From Actinomyces sp. ph3 (GTDB lineage Bacteria > Actinomycetota > Actinomycetes > Actinomycetales > Actinomycetaceae): a stretch of DNA of 64,000 bases. Each line of letters begins with the position of its first letter. The stretch's first letter is position 1. Shown in pieces: positions 43,528-53,312 of this stretch. A model generated the notes under the pieces. The model was not told where the DNA came from and did not search any database. It saw only the letters and a list, made by a program, of their open reading frames with translations. The position numbers and the translations under genes are program-made. The stretch lies in contig NZ_CAGY01000001.1 of the NCBI RefSeq assembly GCF_000308055.1, positions 310,001 through 374,000 of the forward strand, written 5' to 3'.

Positions 43528-46335
43528 TCAGCGCTTCTTACGCTTCTTTGCCGCGCGACGCTGAGCACGATTGGTCCCCTCTGTTGTTGAGGTCGTCTCA
43601 CCGTCTTGATCTGGCGAAGAATAGCTCAGACGCGCAGAAGTCTTTTCCTGTCCCACATCGCCCATAACGGATGCGGAACGCTCAATAGCCCGCTCTTCGG
43701 TCTCAGCAGCTTTACGGCGCGCATCCTCGCTGAGTTGAGCCTCGGATACACCCTCTGCCTGCTCTTCAACCGCCGCGCGCTCACGAGCCTGCTCATACGC
43801 CAGCTGGAATTGACGCGCGTAGGAGAAGATCTGCTGAACGCTTTCCTCACGAATGCGATCCATCATCGTGTTAAACATCCGCGCGCCCTCGTCCTTATAT
43901 TCGACAAGAGGATCACGCTGACCCATCGCACGAAGACCGATACCTTCCTTCAGGTAATCCATCTCGTAGAGGTGTTCACGCCAGAGGCGATCAACAGTTG
44001 CAATCACCACTCGTCGTTCCAGCGTACGCATCGGTTCATCACCGAGCTGCTGAATGGCCAGAGGGTTGTGGTTAAGCTGCTCTTCTGCTTCTTGGTACTG
44101 GGTTTCAATGTCACCCAAGACCTCGCGCATCAAGTCATCGCGGGTCAGTGAGCCCTGCCCGCCATACTGCTCCTCGACTTCCTCGGGAGTAACCGAGGGC
44201 GGGTAGTAACCGCGCAGGGTGTCCCACAGTTCCTTGAGGTTCCATTCACGAGGCGACAGACCGTTAGTCTTTTCAGCGATGATCCCAGACACCAAGGACT
44301 CCATGAAGCCCTTCATCTGAGGTCCCAAATCCTCGCCTTGCAGGACGCGACGGCGCTGCTCATAGATCAGCTCACGCTGGTCAGTCATCACATCGTCATA
44401 CTTCAAGACGTTCTTTCGAATCTCGAAGTTACGAGCCTCAACCTGGTGCTGTGCGGAGGCAATCGAACGGGTAACAATACGATTTTCGAGCGGCTGATCC
44501 TCGGGGTAAGCACCCGAGGCCATGATGCGCTGCGCGAGGCCTGAGGAGAAGAGACGCATGAGGTCATCTTCCATCGACAGGTAGAAGCGAGACTCACCGG
44601 GATCACCTTGACGACCGCTACGGCCTCGAAGCTGATTGTCGATACGGCGGGACTCGTGGCGCTCCGAACCCAGCACATACAAACCGCCCAGCTCGCGAAC
44701 TTCTTCGCGCTCGGCCTCGACTGCGGCCTCGGCCTCGGCAAGGGCTTCCGGCCACGTGCGACGGTATTCTTCTGCGTCAGCCTTCGGGTCCAGCCCACGA
44801 GCAGCAAGGTTCGCCTGAGCAAGGAACTCAGAGTTTCCACCGAGCATGATGTCGGTACCACGACCGGCCATGTTTGTCGCAACTGTCACTGCGCCCTTAC
44901 GGCCAGCCATTGCAACAATCTGAGCTTCACGCGCATGCTGCTTAGCGTTCAGAACCTGGTGTGGAATCTTACGTTCTTTGAGCATCCGCGACAAAAGCTC
45001 GGACTTTTGAACCGATGCGGTACCAACCAAAACCGGCTGTCCAGCCGCGTGGCGTTCTTCAATATCGTCAATGATCGCTCGGAACTTGCCGGCCTCGGTC
45101 GGGTAGACCAGGTCGCCCTGATCCTTACGAATCATCGGACGGTTCGTCGGAATCGGAATAACACCGATCTTGTAGGTCGAGGCGAATTCTGCAGCTTCGG
45201 TTTCTGCAGTACCGGTCATACCCGAACGCGAACCCTCGGGGTACAGACGGAAGTAGTTCTGAAGAGTAATGGTTGCCAGGGTCTGATTTTCAGCCTGGAT
45301 CTTCACGCCTTCCTTCGCTTCGATCGCTTGGTGCATACCATCGTTGTAACGACGCCCAGGAAGCACACGACCAGTGTGTTCGTCGACGATCAGGACTTCT
45401 CCCCCGTCGACGATGTAATCGCGATCGCGATGGAAAAGTTCCTTTGCACGAATCGCGTTATTGAGGAAGCCGATCAGCGGAGTATTAGCTGCTTCGTAGA
45501 GGTTCTCGACACCCAGTTGATCTTCAACCTTGTCGATACCGGGTTCAAGGACACCGATGGTCTTCTTCTTCTCATCGACTTCGTAGTCCTCGTCGCGAAC
45601 CAGAATATTCGCGATGCGAGCAAACTCCGTGTACCAGCGATTGACATCGCCGGATGCGGGGCCTGAAATGATCAGAGGGGTACGGGCCTCGTCAATCAGA
45701 ATCGAGTCGACCTCATCGACAATCACGAAGTTGTGTCCACGCTGGACCATATCTTCTGGACGCTGCGCCATGTTGTCACGCAGGTAATCGAAGCCGAATT
45801 CGTTATTCGTTCCGTAGGTAATATCCGCGTTGTACTGCTCGCGGCGTTCCTCCGGCTCCTGTCCAACCAGCACGCAGCCCACGGTGAGTCCCAGGAAGTT
45901 GTAGACGCGGGCCATCAGATCAGATTGGTACTTCGCTAGATAATCGTTCACGGTCACGACGTGAACGCCCTTACCGGTCAGCGCACGCAGGTAGGAGGGC
46001 ATAGTCGCGACTAGCGTCTTACCTTCACCGGTTTTCATTTCGGCGATGTTGCCTCGGTGCAGGGCAATACCACCCATGACCTGAACATGGAAGGGACGCT
46101 GACGCAGGGTACGCCACGCTGCTTCACGAACGGTTGCAAAAGCCTCAACCAGGATGTCATCCAAGGTTTCGCCTTCATTGAGGCGCTCTTTGAACTCCTC
46201 TGTTTTTCCGCGCAATTCCTCATCGGTGAGGGCTTCAAAGTCATCTTGAAGAGCATCAACTTGCGAGGCGAGCCGGTCGAGTTGACGCAAGGTACGTCCT
46301 TCTCCAGCTCGGAGGATCTTGTCAATAATGGACAC
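43528..46335 (-). CDS. secA: Preprotein translocase ATPase SecA
   Basis: 935-residue motor that drives unfolded proteins through SecYEG. Walker A ([10 protein letters not shown]), [15 protein letters not shown] and [16 protein letters not shown] are present. The C-terminal tail is basic and ends [10 protein letters not shown], without the Cys-rich zinc finger of E. coli SecA. The chosen start is GTG 46333-46335, with AGGAG 6 bases before it; the protein then begins [14 protein letters not shown] like other actinobacterial SecA1. An in-frame upstream start at 46383 is less likely. Confidence 0.97.
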   Translation of the reverse strand: MSIIDKILRAGEGRTLRQLDRLASQVDALQDDFEALTDEELRGKTEEFKERLNEGETLDDILVEAFATVREAAWRTLRQRPFHVQVMGGIALHRGNIAEMKTGEGKTLVATMPSYLRALTGKGVHVVTVNDYLAKYQSDLMARVYNFLGLTVGCVLVGQEPEERREQYNADITYGTNNEFGFDYLRDNMAQRPEDMVQRGHNFVIVDEVDSILIDEARTPLIISGPASGDVNRWYTEFARIANILVRDEDYEVDEKKKTIGVLEPGIDKVEDQLGVENLYEAANTPLIGFLNNAIRAKELFHRDRDYIVDGGEVLIVDEHTGRVLPGRRYNDGMHQAIEAKEGVKIQAENQTLATITLQNYFRLYPEGSRSGMTGTAETEAAEFASTYKIGVIPIPTNRPMIRKDQGDLVYPTEAGKFRAIIDDIEERHAAGQPVLVGTASVQKSELLSRMLKERKIPHQVLNAKQHAREAQIVAMAGRKGAVTVATNMAGRGTDIMLGGNSEFLAQANLAARGLDPKADAEEYRRTWPEALAEAEAAVEAEREEVRELGGLYVLGSERHESRRIDNQLRGRSGRQGDPGESRFYLSMEDDLMRLFSSGLAQRIMASGAYPEDQPLENRIVTRSIASAQHQVEARNFEIRKNVLKYDDVMTDQRELIYEQRRRVLQGEDLGPQMKGFMESLVSGIIAEKTNGLSPREWNLKELWDTLRGYYPPSVTPEEVEEQYGGQGSLTRDDLMREVLGDIETQYQEAEEQLNHNPLAIQQLGDEPMRTLERRVVIATVDRLWREHLYEMDYLKEGIGLRAMGQRDPLVEYKDEGARMFNTMMDRIREESVQQIFSYARQFQLAYEQARERAAVEEQAEGVSEAQLSEDARRKAAETEERAIERSASVMGDVGQEKTSARLSYSSPDQDGETTSTTEGTNRAQRRAAKKRKKR

Positions 46336-46498
46336 GGGGACTCCTGGGATTGTGACCGGATGATCCGGGCGTGCGTCTAGCACACTTCTCCTAGTCTACG
46401 AATTTCCGCCGGCGCTTTCGACTTCATCCGGGCCACCGTGTCATTTTTCTCTGCAAGCCGATTGTTCTGAAGTTGTTCATCAGTGATGCAATATCAAC

Positions 46499-46521
46499 CC
46501 GACAACTGATATCCGACAACT
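46499..46521. promoter_or_regulatory. Direct repeats upstream of the FadR-type regulator
   Basis: CCGACAACT occurs at 46499-46507 and again at 46513-46521, 14 bases start to start, with a reversed AGTTGT copy at 46472-46477. They lie in the 316-base divergent spacer between secA and the GntR/FadR-type gene and may be its operator. Nothing else stands out in 46336-46651. Confidence 0.4.
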
Positions 46522-46651
46522 TGGCGCGCAAGCAATGGTACGCTGTACGAGTCAGGAAATTACGCGCGTAGAAATGGGTCTATGCGCACAACCTCGCGAT
46601 CTTCTCTTCTACGACGAGGAGCAGGTCCCCAGGTGCGAAAGAGTCTAAGCC

Positions 46652-47437
46652 ATGTCCGAAATTCAATCGCCTCACCCCGACGCTGGAGTGTTCGCACACC
46701 GGAGCGCGATACAGTCGCCGGCTCCAACACTACTTTCGCGCACCGAAACAACGATGGAAGCGATCGAACAGTACATCGTCGCTAATCACTTACAACCCGG
46801 AGATCCTCTGCCCACAGAGTCCGCTCTATGCGATTCGCTAGGTGTATCACGTTCATCAGTACGCGAGGCACTGCGCCAGCTCAAGGCTCTTGAGATTGTT
46901 GATGTCCAGCAAGGACGCGGTGCTTTTGTCGGCGACATGACACTTCGCCCCTTGATCAAGACCGTTTTCCTTCGCTCCTCTACCGCTCCTGATTCCGCCG
47001 AGGCCTTGTCCCAGGTTTTGCGGGTCCGCCAAGTTTTGGATTTAGGTTTGGCAAGCGAGGCAATCCAGGCGCTTCAAGGCACGCATGACGATCATCTTCA
47101 TCAACTGGTCGACCAAATGATCTCAAAGGCCCAGCGCAGCGAGTTCTTCATGGACGAAGACATTGAATTTCACACCGAACTCTTGAAGAAGATCAACAAC
47201 CCCCTTGCCGAGCAGCTGGTCAATGCCATGTGGATGATTCACATGATGGCTCTGCCACAGATCCATCGGGGTTTTGAAGGCCTTCCGGAAACTGCTCGCG
47301 CTCACGAGGCTATGCTGGTCAGTGCAGAAAATGGCGATCTTGAGGGATACCGTCGCGCTGTCTTCGCGCACTACGATCCACTCAACCAAGCCTTGGGTTC
47401 TCTTTCGCAAGAAGAAGACCCATCCGCTGGTAAATGA
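46652..47437 (+). CDS. FadR-subfamily GntR transcriptional regulator
   Basis: 261 residues. A winged helix (about 35-105; GDPLPTESALCDSLGVSRSSVREALRQLKALEIVDVQQGRGAFV) is followed by an all-helical FCD ligand domain whose metal ligands are probably in EDIEFHTELL, LPQIHRGF and AHEAML. Such proteins sense organic acids or sugars-acids. No metabolic genes adjoin it, so the ligand is unknown. The first 35 residues are a nonconserved extension; a Met at residue 35 could be an alternative start. Confidence 0.88.
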   Translation: MSEIQSPHPDAGVFAHRSAIQSPAPTLLSRTETTMEAIEQYIVANHLQPGDPLPTESALCDSLGVSRSSVREALRQLKALEIVDVQQGRGAFVGDMTLRPLIKTVFLRSSTAPDSAEALSQVLRVRQVLDLGLASEAIQALQGTHDDHLHQLVDQMISKAQRSEFFMDEDIEFHTELLKKINNPLAEQLVNAMWMIHMMALPQIHRGFEGLPETARAHEAMLVSAENGDLEGYRRAVFAHYDPLNQALGSLSQEEDPSAGK

Positions 47438-47440
47438 AAA

Positions 47441-47490
47441 CTTGAGGGGTGTGGGGAGCCTGCCGAAGCAGACTCCCCACACCCCTCAAG
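47441..47490. terminator. Perfect bidirectional terminator
   Basis: 18-bp perfect stem (47441-47458 with 47473-47490, core GGGGTGTGGGGAG) and a 14-base loop between the convergent regulator and hpf genes. Confidence 0.85.
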
Positions 47491-47498
47491 TGCGAGTA

Positions 47499-48155
47499 TT
47501 ATTCGCCAGTTTGGAGAACCGTCGCGTTCAGGCGCAGAACACCATAGGTCCAGCCGTGGCGATGGTAGACGACGCAGGGCTGCATCGTTTCTTCATCGAC
47601 AAAGAGGAAGAAGGGGTGCCCCACCAGTTCCATCTGATTCAATGCCTCATCAACGCTCATAGGCACCGTCTCATGAACCTTCTGGCGGACGATAATCGGA
47701 CTATCTCCCAGCTGCTCCTCGCGAGCTTCTCCGACTTTCAGATCCCCCGCACTCTTCAAAGATGTCGGAGCCTGTTCAGCAAGCTCCTCTTCTTCCCCAA
47801 CGCTTGCGGGAAGAACATCTAAATCGGGAGCCAGAATTTCTTCCGTGCGGTGGTGATCCTTTGCTCGATCACGCATACGGCGAAGGCGCTCAAATAGCTT
47901 TCCTGCGGCAATATCGACCGCGGCGTAGCGGTCTGCAGATTCTGCCTCTGCTCGAATAATTGGGCCTTTACCAAAGACTGTTAGTTCAATCCGCTCTGCT
48001 GTGTCAGCCTGACGCGGATTCTTCTGGTGGGTTAACTCAACATCAACCCGTTGGGCACGAGGATAAAACTGCGTAACCTTCGCAAGCTTTTCCTCGATGT
48101 ATGCGCGGAAGTTCGGATGAATCTCTGCATTACGTGCAGCTACTGTGATGTCCAT
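47499..48155 (-). CDS. hpf: Ribosome hibernation-promoting factor, long form
   Basis: 218 residues. The N-terminal HPF/RaiA domain (MDITVAARNAEIHPNFRAYI to about residue 100) binds the decoding site. A variable linker follows, and then the C-terminal dimerization domain of long HPF (SVDEALNQMELVGHPFFLFVDEE, VVYHRHGWTYGVLRL), which pairs 70S ribosomes into 100S. Start ATG 48155 has GGAGAG 4 bases upstream; a start ten codons earlier is unlikely. It lies between secA and comF, as usual in actinobacteria. Confidence 0.95.
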   Translation of the reverse strand: MDITVAARNAEIHPNFRAYIEEKLAKVTQFYPRAQRVDVELTHQKNPRQADTAERIELTVFGKGPIIRAEAESADRYAAVDIAAGKLFERLRRMRDRAKDHHRTEEILAPDLDVLPASVGEEEELAEQAPTSLKSAGDLKVGEAREEQLGDSPIIVRQKVHETVPMSVDEALNQMELVGHPFFLFVDEETMQPCVVYHRHGWTYGVLRLNATVLQTGE

Positions 48156-48325
48156 ATTTCTCTCCACATCATGAAATGCGACCACAGTCGCGATCGAAAA
48201 CCCGGCGACGTCATTGCCCCGGAGTGTCTTGAACTACCACCCCCGATCAGCATGTGATGGAAACCCATCACTGGAAGAGATGCATCGAGTATAGCAGATA
48301 CGGTGATCTGCATCATAGAGCGACA

Positions 48326-49012
48326 CTATCTTCGCGCTCGTGCAATACACGCCCCAGCCACCCAGTTCTTCCCGCAAACACGGAACAATTCGCTCATCGT
48401 TCCCCCAGTTGCAACAACGTCATCGACCGCTACAAGTCCCACATCCTGAGGAATTGGTGTTGATACATACATGTGGCCATGGCGAGCTTCTCTGCGCTTA
48501 TCTGAGTTCTTTCCCGCCTGCGAAGAGACCCAGGGGTCTAACCTGCAGATATCACGAACCGCTACCGGAACCGGCGCCGATAAACGAATTCCTTGAGCCA
48601 CACCATGGGCAATATGGGAAGTTACTGGATGACCAAAGAAACGTCGTTTCCAACTGGATGGTGCAGGGACAATCCACAAACATGCATGGGGCTGACCCAC
48701 CTCAAGCATCCCGCTCTTTCCCAGGGCATCGCCGATAGTTTTTCCACATTCGAAAAGAAAAGGCGACAAATCTACGCGCCCGGAGTGTTTTGCGGCCAAA
48801 ATAATGGACCGCATTGATCCGGAGTATTCACTCAGCGACCACAGCGGATATTCTGCCCAATCCGAATCAATAACTTCCCATGTCGGCACGAAGGACTGTG
48901 ATAACCCAAAACATTGGTCACACAGTGTCTGATCCCACGCGCCACAGCCAGCGCAACTGCTGGGGATACACAAACTGGCCAACTCCCGCGCGGCCTCGTG
49001 AAAAACTCCCAT
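48326..49012 (-). CDS. ComF-family phosphoribosyltransferase
   Basis: 228 residues. An N-terminal zinc-binding knuckle (SCAGCGAWDQTLCDQC) precedes a PRTase domain with the PRPP motif LVAVDDVVATGGTMSE. ComF homologues act in DNA uptake in naturally competent bacteria; in actinobacteria the role is unproven. The start at ATG 49012 has no obvious ribosome site. It follows lpqB by 65 bases. Downstream (48156-48325) are two small hairpins (48254-48271 and 48294-48311). Confidence 0.85.
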   Translation of the reverse strand: MGVFHEAARELASLCIPSSCAGCGAWDQTLCDQCFGLSQSFVPTWEVIDSDWAEYPLWSLSEYSGSMRSIILAAKHSGRVDLSPFLFECGKTIGDALGKSGMLEVGQPHACLWIVPAPSSWKRRFFGHPVTSHIAHGVAQGIRLSAPVPVAVRDICRLDPWVSSQAGKNSDKRREARHGHMYVSTPIPQDVGLVAVDDVVATGGTMSELFRVCGKNWVAGACIARARR

Positions 49013-49077
49013 AAAGGAAGATCAACACGAAAAGAAAGCACACGCTGGCCACACAGGCAATCTGTGGAGAAAACGAT

Positions 49078-50769
49078 TCAGCCGGGGAAGTTTACGTCGC
49101 GAAGGTTCCCTTCAAGAGACTGCCATAGCGCCCCGGAACGAACCTGATAATTGCCGTCTTTCCCGCGGATCACCATCGTTGCTGAAGAGGAGCCTGCACT
49201 CAGTCGCTGAGTCCCCGTGGGAAGGGCAAGAACCGAGGGGAAACCACCGACGGGTACGGTCACCAAAGAAACTTCATCCACCTGATCATTACCCGCGCGA
49301 AGACCTCCTTGACGCACGGCAACAACCGTAGAACGCCCCGCCCACGACACATCATCGACACCGGTCGACAAGCCAGCCAGGGGCTCGGGGTCAGTGAGCG
49401 CGATCGGCTCGCCACTGCCTCGGCGCTCAATTCCGGCAATCCAGGCACTTGTGGAGCCACCAACCTGGCGGAGCAAAAGTGCGCGCGCGCCATCGGGAGA
49501 GACCCTCACCGCACTCACCCCGTTCAGGGATTGATTTTCCGAGGCGATCGCCAAGTTCTGCCCGTCAATTCGCGAGGCCCTTAAGTTCCCTCCCCGAGGA
49601 ATGTCCCACACCCATCCGAAACGATCGATAGAAGGCGAATACTGACCTTCAGACCCGTCCACTACCCGCGTCGCATTGGTTGAGGAATCCACCAGAACAA
49701 GACGATCATCCTCGCGCCAAGCGAGCAAGGAGGAAGAGGTTGGAGAGACCGCAGGAAGCGAGGCAGACGACGAAGGCGCAATGGGAAGAATCCGGGTCGA
49801 AACGCTACGCCCGTCAATTCGAACCAAACCATTCGAGTTCAAAGCAACCGCTGAATCAAGATCAAAGGACGGCTGGGAAGGAAGCCCTGAGGAAGGAAGA
49901 GCCTCTCCCCCGACATTAATTTCGACAGAATTCACGCGGCCCGAGCGCTGGAGGGTTTGGGAAATCTCCCACGCCATCAACTGTTTTCCACGATCATCGC
50001 TGGGAAGCGTTCCATTCAAAGACACCTTCGCAACGTGGTCAGAGAGCTCAATACCCCCGGCTGAAATCGAGGTGCCCGAGGGGATTGCATTCACTAGGGC
50101 ATCGGAGAGATGTGACTGCGGTCCAGCGATGAGTCCCTCGAGCATATGAGTTTCGACTCGGCGCGTGGGATACCAGCGCGGATCAGCAATCAGAGAATCG
50201 CCGGTCGCTGAAAGAAACATCAGCGAAACAAGCTCGTGTGAGGCCGTAAATGATGCCTGAGAAACAACGACCCCATCCGCAGGCGCGTCAATACGCCACT
50301 GGCCATTCTCACGAACCAGGTGGAAGCGCGCTTCAAGTGAGGAAGTTTCTGCCGGGGAAAGGACACCATTTTGGTCAACAGAGCCCACGCCGGTAGCCGT
50401 GATCGATGCATTCAGAGTATCCGTCTTCGAGGGGTCAAAGGAGTAAGACACCTTCGGGGTTGAATCCGTCGAATAAATCGTCACTAACTTATGCGGGTCC
50501 CAGGTCTGTGCGGAGGAGCTGGTTAAGAAAAGACGCGCGGTTGCGTAGTCGTCTGAAGCTCCCGCGGCACAGGCCAAAAGAAAACTGCTGAGCAAGCTTT
50601 CCGGATCCGCATCAGCCACAGGACCGCCCGCTGCCAAATCAACCGGCTGAGCATTAGGGGCATCGACATCGAAAGGCGAAGGTGAGGAGGAAGTTGGCAA
50701 AGAAGTGCAGGCGGCCAGAGAAAGGCTGCTGAGAATAGCCACTACAGCAAGATACAGTCGCTGATTCAT
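49078..50769 (-). CDS. lpqB: Lipoprotein LpqB (MtrAB accessory)
   Basis: 563 residues. A lipoprotein signal peptide ends in LSLAAC with the lipidated Cys at 21. A Ser/Pro linker, a GerMN domain (about 190-320) and a C-terminal LpqB beta-propeller follow. In mycobacteria LpqB modulates the MtrB sensor. Start ATG 50769 follows AAGGAG, which lies within the last codons of mtrB; only 2 bases separate the genes. Confidence 0.93.
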   Translation of the reverse strand: MNQRLYLAVVAILSSLSLAACTSLPTSSSPSPFDVDAPNAQPVDLAAGGPVADADPESLLSSFLLACAAGASDDYATARLFLTSSSAQTWDPHKLVTIYSTDSTPKVSYSFDPSKTDTLNASITATGVGSVDQNGVLSPAETSSLEARFHLVRENGQWRIDAPADGVVVSQASFTASHELVSLMFLSATGDSLIADPRWYPTRRVETHMLEGLIAGPQSHLSDALVNAIPSGTSISAGGIELSDHVAKVSLNGTLPSDDRGKQLMAWEISQTLQRSGRVNSVEINVGGEALPSSGLPSQPSFDLDSAVALNSNGLVRIDGRSVSTRILPIAPSSSASLPAVSPTSSSLLAWREDDRLVLVDSSTNATRVVDGSEGQYSPSIDRFGWVWDIPRGGNLRASRIDGQNLAIASENQSLNGVSAVRVSPDGARALLLRQVGGSTSAWIAGIERRGSGEPIALTDPEPLAGLSTGVDDVSWAGRSTVVAVRQGGLRAGNDQVDEVSLVTVPVGGFPSVLALPTGTQRLSAGSSSATMVIRGKDGNYQVRSGALWQSLEGNLRDVNFPG

Positions 50770-50771
50770 CT

Positions 50772-52466
50772 TCACTCCTTTTCCCACAGTTCTAAGGGAT
50801 CGCTTGAAATTGCTGTCCCGACTTTCTTGGGAAGGGTCATCATGAAAGAGGATCCGACTCCAATCTCACCCCACGCAGTTAGTGTTCCTCCGTGAAGAAC
50901 AACGTCTTCCAAGGAAATGGCCAACCCGAGACCTGTTCCTCCAGTGGTTCGTGTTCGCGCAGGATCCGCACGGTAAAAGCGGTCAAAAACTCGCTCAACC
51001 GTTGCCGGTTCCATGCCAACGCCATGGTCACGTACGCGTACCGCGACAGCGGTTTCATTCGAAGCGATGGTCACAACAACTGGTCGAGATTCTGCGTGTT
51101 CATAAGCGTTCACCAAGAGATTGCGAATGACACGCTCAATACGTCGGTCATCAATTTCTGCTGTGCAATGATGCGTCGGCGCATTGACAATAACCTCGAC
51201 TCCCAAGCGCTGCGCAAGCTCACTGTTTGCGTTAACAACGCGCGTGACCAAGCCTCGAAGATCAATGCTTTCCGCAGCGAGGTCGACAGATTGCGCATCG
51301 TGACGCGAGATCTCTAGGAGATCAGCCAGCATGGAATCGAAGCGCTCAACCTGTTCATGAAGCAGTTCTGCACTCCGAGTGGTCACGGGATCAAAATTCT
51401 TACGTTGATCCCAGATCATTTCTTCCGCCATACGAATGGTCGTCAGCGGCGTACGGAGTTCATGAGAGACATCAGAGACGAAGCGCTGCTGGAGCCGAGA
51501 GAGCTCGTCATATTCATCAATTTTCTTCTCAAGCGATTCAGCCATGTTATTGAAGGCACGCCCAAGATTTGCCATCTCATCGCTACCGCGGGCATCACTG
51601 CTGTCAATTCGAACATCAAGATTTCCCTCAGCAAGCTTTCCTGCCGCTGTTGCAGTACGACGTACCGGTCCCAAGATGTGATAGATCAAGATGAAGGTGA
51701 TGATCGGAATCAACAGCAAGAACGGAATCCCGGCGAAGATCAAGATTCCCATGACGGTGTCAATGCGCTCTTGGTCTGCTTGAAGCGAATAAACGATATA
51801 CAGCTGGTGGGTTCCTGCTCGCGGTACCTGAACGTTTCTCCCCACAAGGATTGCAGGTACGCGCTGGTTCGCATCACGCGCGGAAGGAATTGAGACTGAT
51901 TGCCATTGGGGATCCGTTGATTCCGCTACGGCATTTTTCATCTCTTCACTAATGACACCTAAGACCGTGGGGTCAACAATCTCATTGATCCGAAGCGATT
52001 GCGATTGCGATTGCGAGCGCAAGAGCAGGACAGAAACCGCCCCAGTACCCGAGGCAGAAACACGTAAGGAGGTTGCAAGCTGTCGGGTTGATTCTTGAAT
52101 CTGATCGGGAGTGCTGGCTGTTGACTGGTCAAAAACCGATTGCGCAGTTGAAAAACGCAAAGCCGCATCTGAAAGTACTGCGGTTCGTCGAGATTCAAAA
52201 ACGCTACTGCGCAGTTGAGTCGCAACAATTGTTCCTGCAATAAGGATGAGCACCATCGACACCGCAGCGAGGTAGGAAGCCGCACGCAAAGAAGCGGAAT
52301 TACGAATTGCTCTGAGAGCTTCCCACTGAGAAATACGTTCCCAACCACGCCACTGTCGAAGAGGCCGGAAGAGCCGTTGAAGAAAAAGAAGTATGCGCTC
52401 CAGTGGCGCAACATGAGACTCAGGAACAGGGGGCGTCGAAAGCACTCCCCCATCTCCACCTATCAT
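50772..52466 (-). CDS. mtrB: Sensor histidine kinase MtrB
   Basis: 564 residues. A cytoplasmic N-terminus is followed by membrane segment 1 (about 62-85, YLAAVSMVLILIAGTIVA), an extracytoplasmic sensor loop, membrane segment 2 (about 240-262, IFAGIPFLLLIPIITFIL), a HAMP domain, a HisKA domain (VSDVSHELRTPLTTIRMAEE) and a HATPase domain (NLLVNAYEHAE, DHGVGM, TGGTGLGLAI). It controls cell-wall and division genes through MtrA. ATGA overlap with mtrA. The odd run SQSQSQS lies in the sensor loop. Confidence 0.96.
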   Translation of the reverse strand: MIGGDGGVLSTPPVPESHVAPLERILLFLQRLFRPLRQWRGWERISQWEALRAIRNSASLRAASYLAAVSMVLILIAGTIVATQLRSSVFESRRTAVLSDAALRFSTAQSVFDQSTASTPDQIQESTRQLATSLRVSASGTGAVSVLLLRSQSQSQSLRINEIVDPTVLGVISEEMKNAVAESTDPQWQSVSIPSARDANQRVPAILVGRNVQVPRAGTHQLYIVYSLQADQERIDTVMGILIFAGIPFLLLIPIITFILIYHILGPVRRTATAAGKLAEGNLDVRIDSSDARGSDEMANLGRAFNNMAESLEKKIDEYDELSRLQQRFVSDVSHELRTPLTTIRMAEEMIWDQRKNFDPVTTRSAELLHEQVERFDSMLADLLEISRHDAQSVDLAAESIDLRGLVTRVVNANSELAQRLGVEVIVNAPTHHCTAEIDDRRIERVIRNLLVNAYEHAESRPVVVTIASNETAVAVRVRDHGVGMEPATVERVFDRFYRADPARTRTTGGTGLGLAISLEDVVLHGGTLTAWGEIGVGSSFMMTLPKKVGTAISSDPLELWEKE

Positions 52467-53146
52467 GACGAGGCGTTGCCGGCGCGGTAGCCTACTCCGC
52501 GGACAGTCACAACGACCTCGGGATTATCCGGGTCACGTTCGACTTTTGAACGCAGACGCTGGACATGGACGTTCACCAAGCGAGTGTCTGCAGCGTGGCG
52601 GTAGCCCCACACAGACTCAAGCAACTCTTCGCGGGAGAATACCTTCCACGGGGAACGCGCAAGAGTCACGAGCAGATCGAATTCAAGTGGTGTCAAAGGC
52701 AATTCTTGGCCACCACGATGCACACTATGGCCCTGAACATCGATGACAAGATCCCCAAGACGAACCAGCTCTTCACCACTGTCATCTCGCCCTCGCAGTC
52801 GCGCTCGAACACGCGCGACTAGTTCTTTGGGCTTGAAAGGTTTAGGAACGTAGTCGTCTGCCCCGGCTTCAAGACCGGCGACAACATCTGTTGTATCTGA
52901 TCGAGCAGTCAGCATCACAATAGGCACGTCGGATTCTCGGCGAATCTGACGGCAGATTTCAATCCCATCGACGTTTGGAAGCATGAGGTCCAGAAGGACA
53001 AGATCCGGTGAAACTTCATGGAAAACATCAAGGGCTTGCGCTCCATCTGCACAATCAGCAACCTCAAAACCTTCAGCATGAAGCATGATTCCGATCATTT
53101 CGGAAAGCGCGACATCGTCGTCAACGACCAGGATCCGTGAACTCAT
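52463..53146 (-). CDS. mtrA: Response regulator MtrA
   Basis: 227 residues: receiver domain with phospho-acceptor Asp53 (LVLLDLMLPNVDG), acidic pair DDD at 9-11 and Lys in YVPKPFKPKEL, followed by an OmpR-type winged helix (LTPLEFDLLVTLARSPWKVFSREELLESVWG). Nearly identical in form to mycobacterial and corynebacterial MtrA. First gene of mtrA-mtrB-lpqB(-comF). Confidence 0.97.
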   Translation of the reverse strand: MSSRILVVDDDVALSEMIGIMLHAEGFEVADCADGAQALDVFHEVSPDLVLLDLMLPNVDGIEICRQIRRESDVPIVMLTARSDTTDVVAGLEAGADDYVPKPFKPKELVARVRARLRGRDDSGEELVRLGDLVIDVQGHSVHRGGQELPLTPLEFDLLVTLARSPWKVFSREELLESVWGYRHAADTRLVNVHVQRLRSKVERDPDNPEVVVTVRGVGYRAGNASS

Positions 53147-53284
53147 GTAACGATTGTGTCACGAAACTGACAGGTGTGTCGAAAAGACGCGGCGAATTTT
53201 ATCAACATAAGAAACGCTGAAGACTCGCTGACTACTTCCTCAGTTCTTTCTGATTAGTTGAATGCATGGCACAATATTCAGGAA

Positions 53285-53294
53285 GACACGTGTC
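53285..53294. promoter_or_regulatory. GTGTCAC-containing palindrome upstream of the Pro/Gln-rich membrane protein gene
   Basis: GACACGTGTC is a perfect 10-base palindrome 18 bases before the start codon. The word GTGTCAC occurs here (53290-53296) and just upstream of mtrA (53156-53162). Mycobacterial MtrA sites contain GTCAC-type repeats, so MtrA control of both genes is possible. Confidence 0.3.
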
Positions 53295-53312
53295 ACCTAT
53301 ATAGGAGTAATA

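Noticed and set aside
48254-48311. Terminator of comF formed by two small hairpins
   Set aside because: Stems of 7 and 6 bp without a T tract on the minus strand are too weak to call; they are mentioned with comF only.
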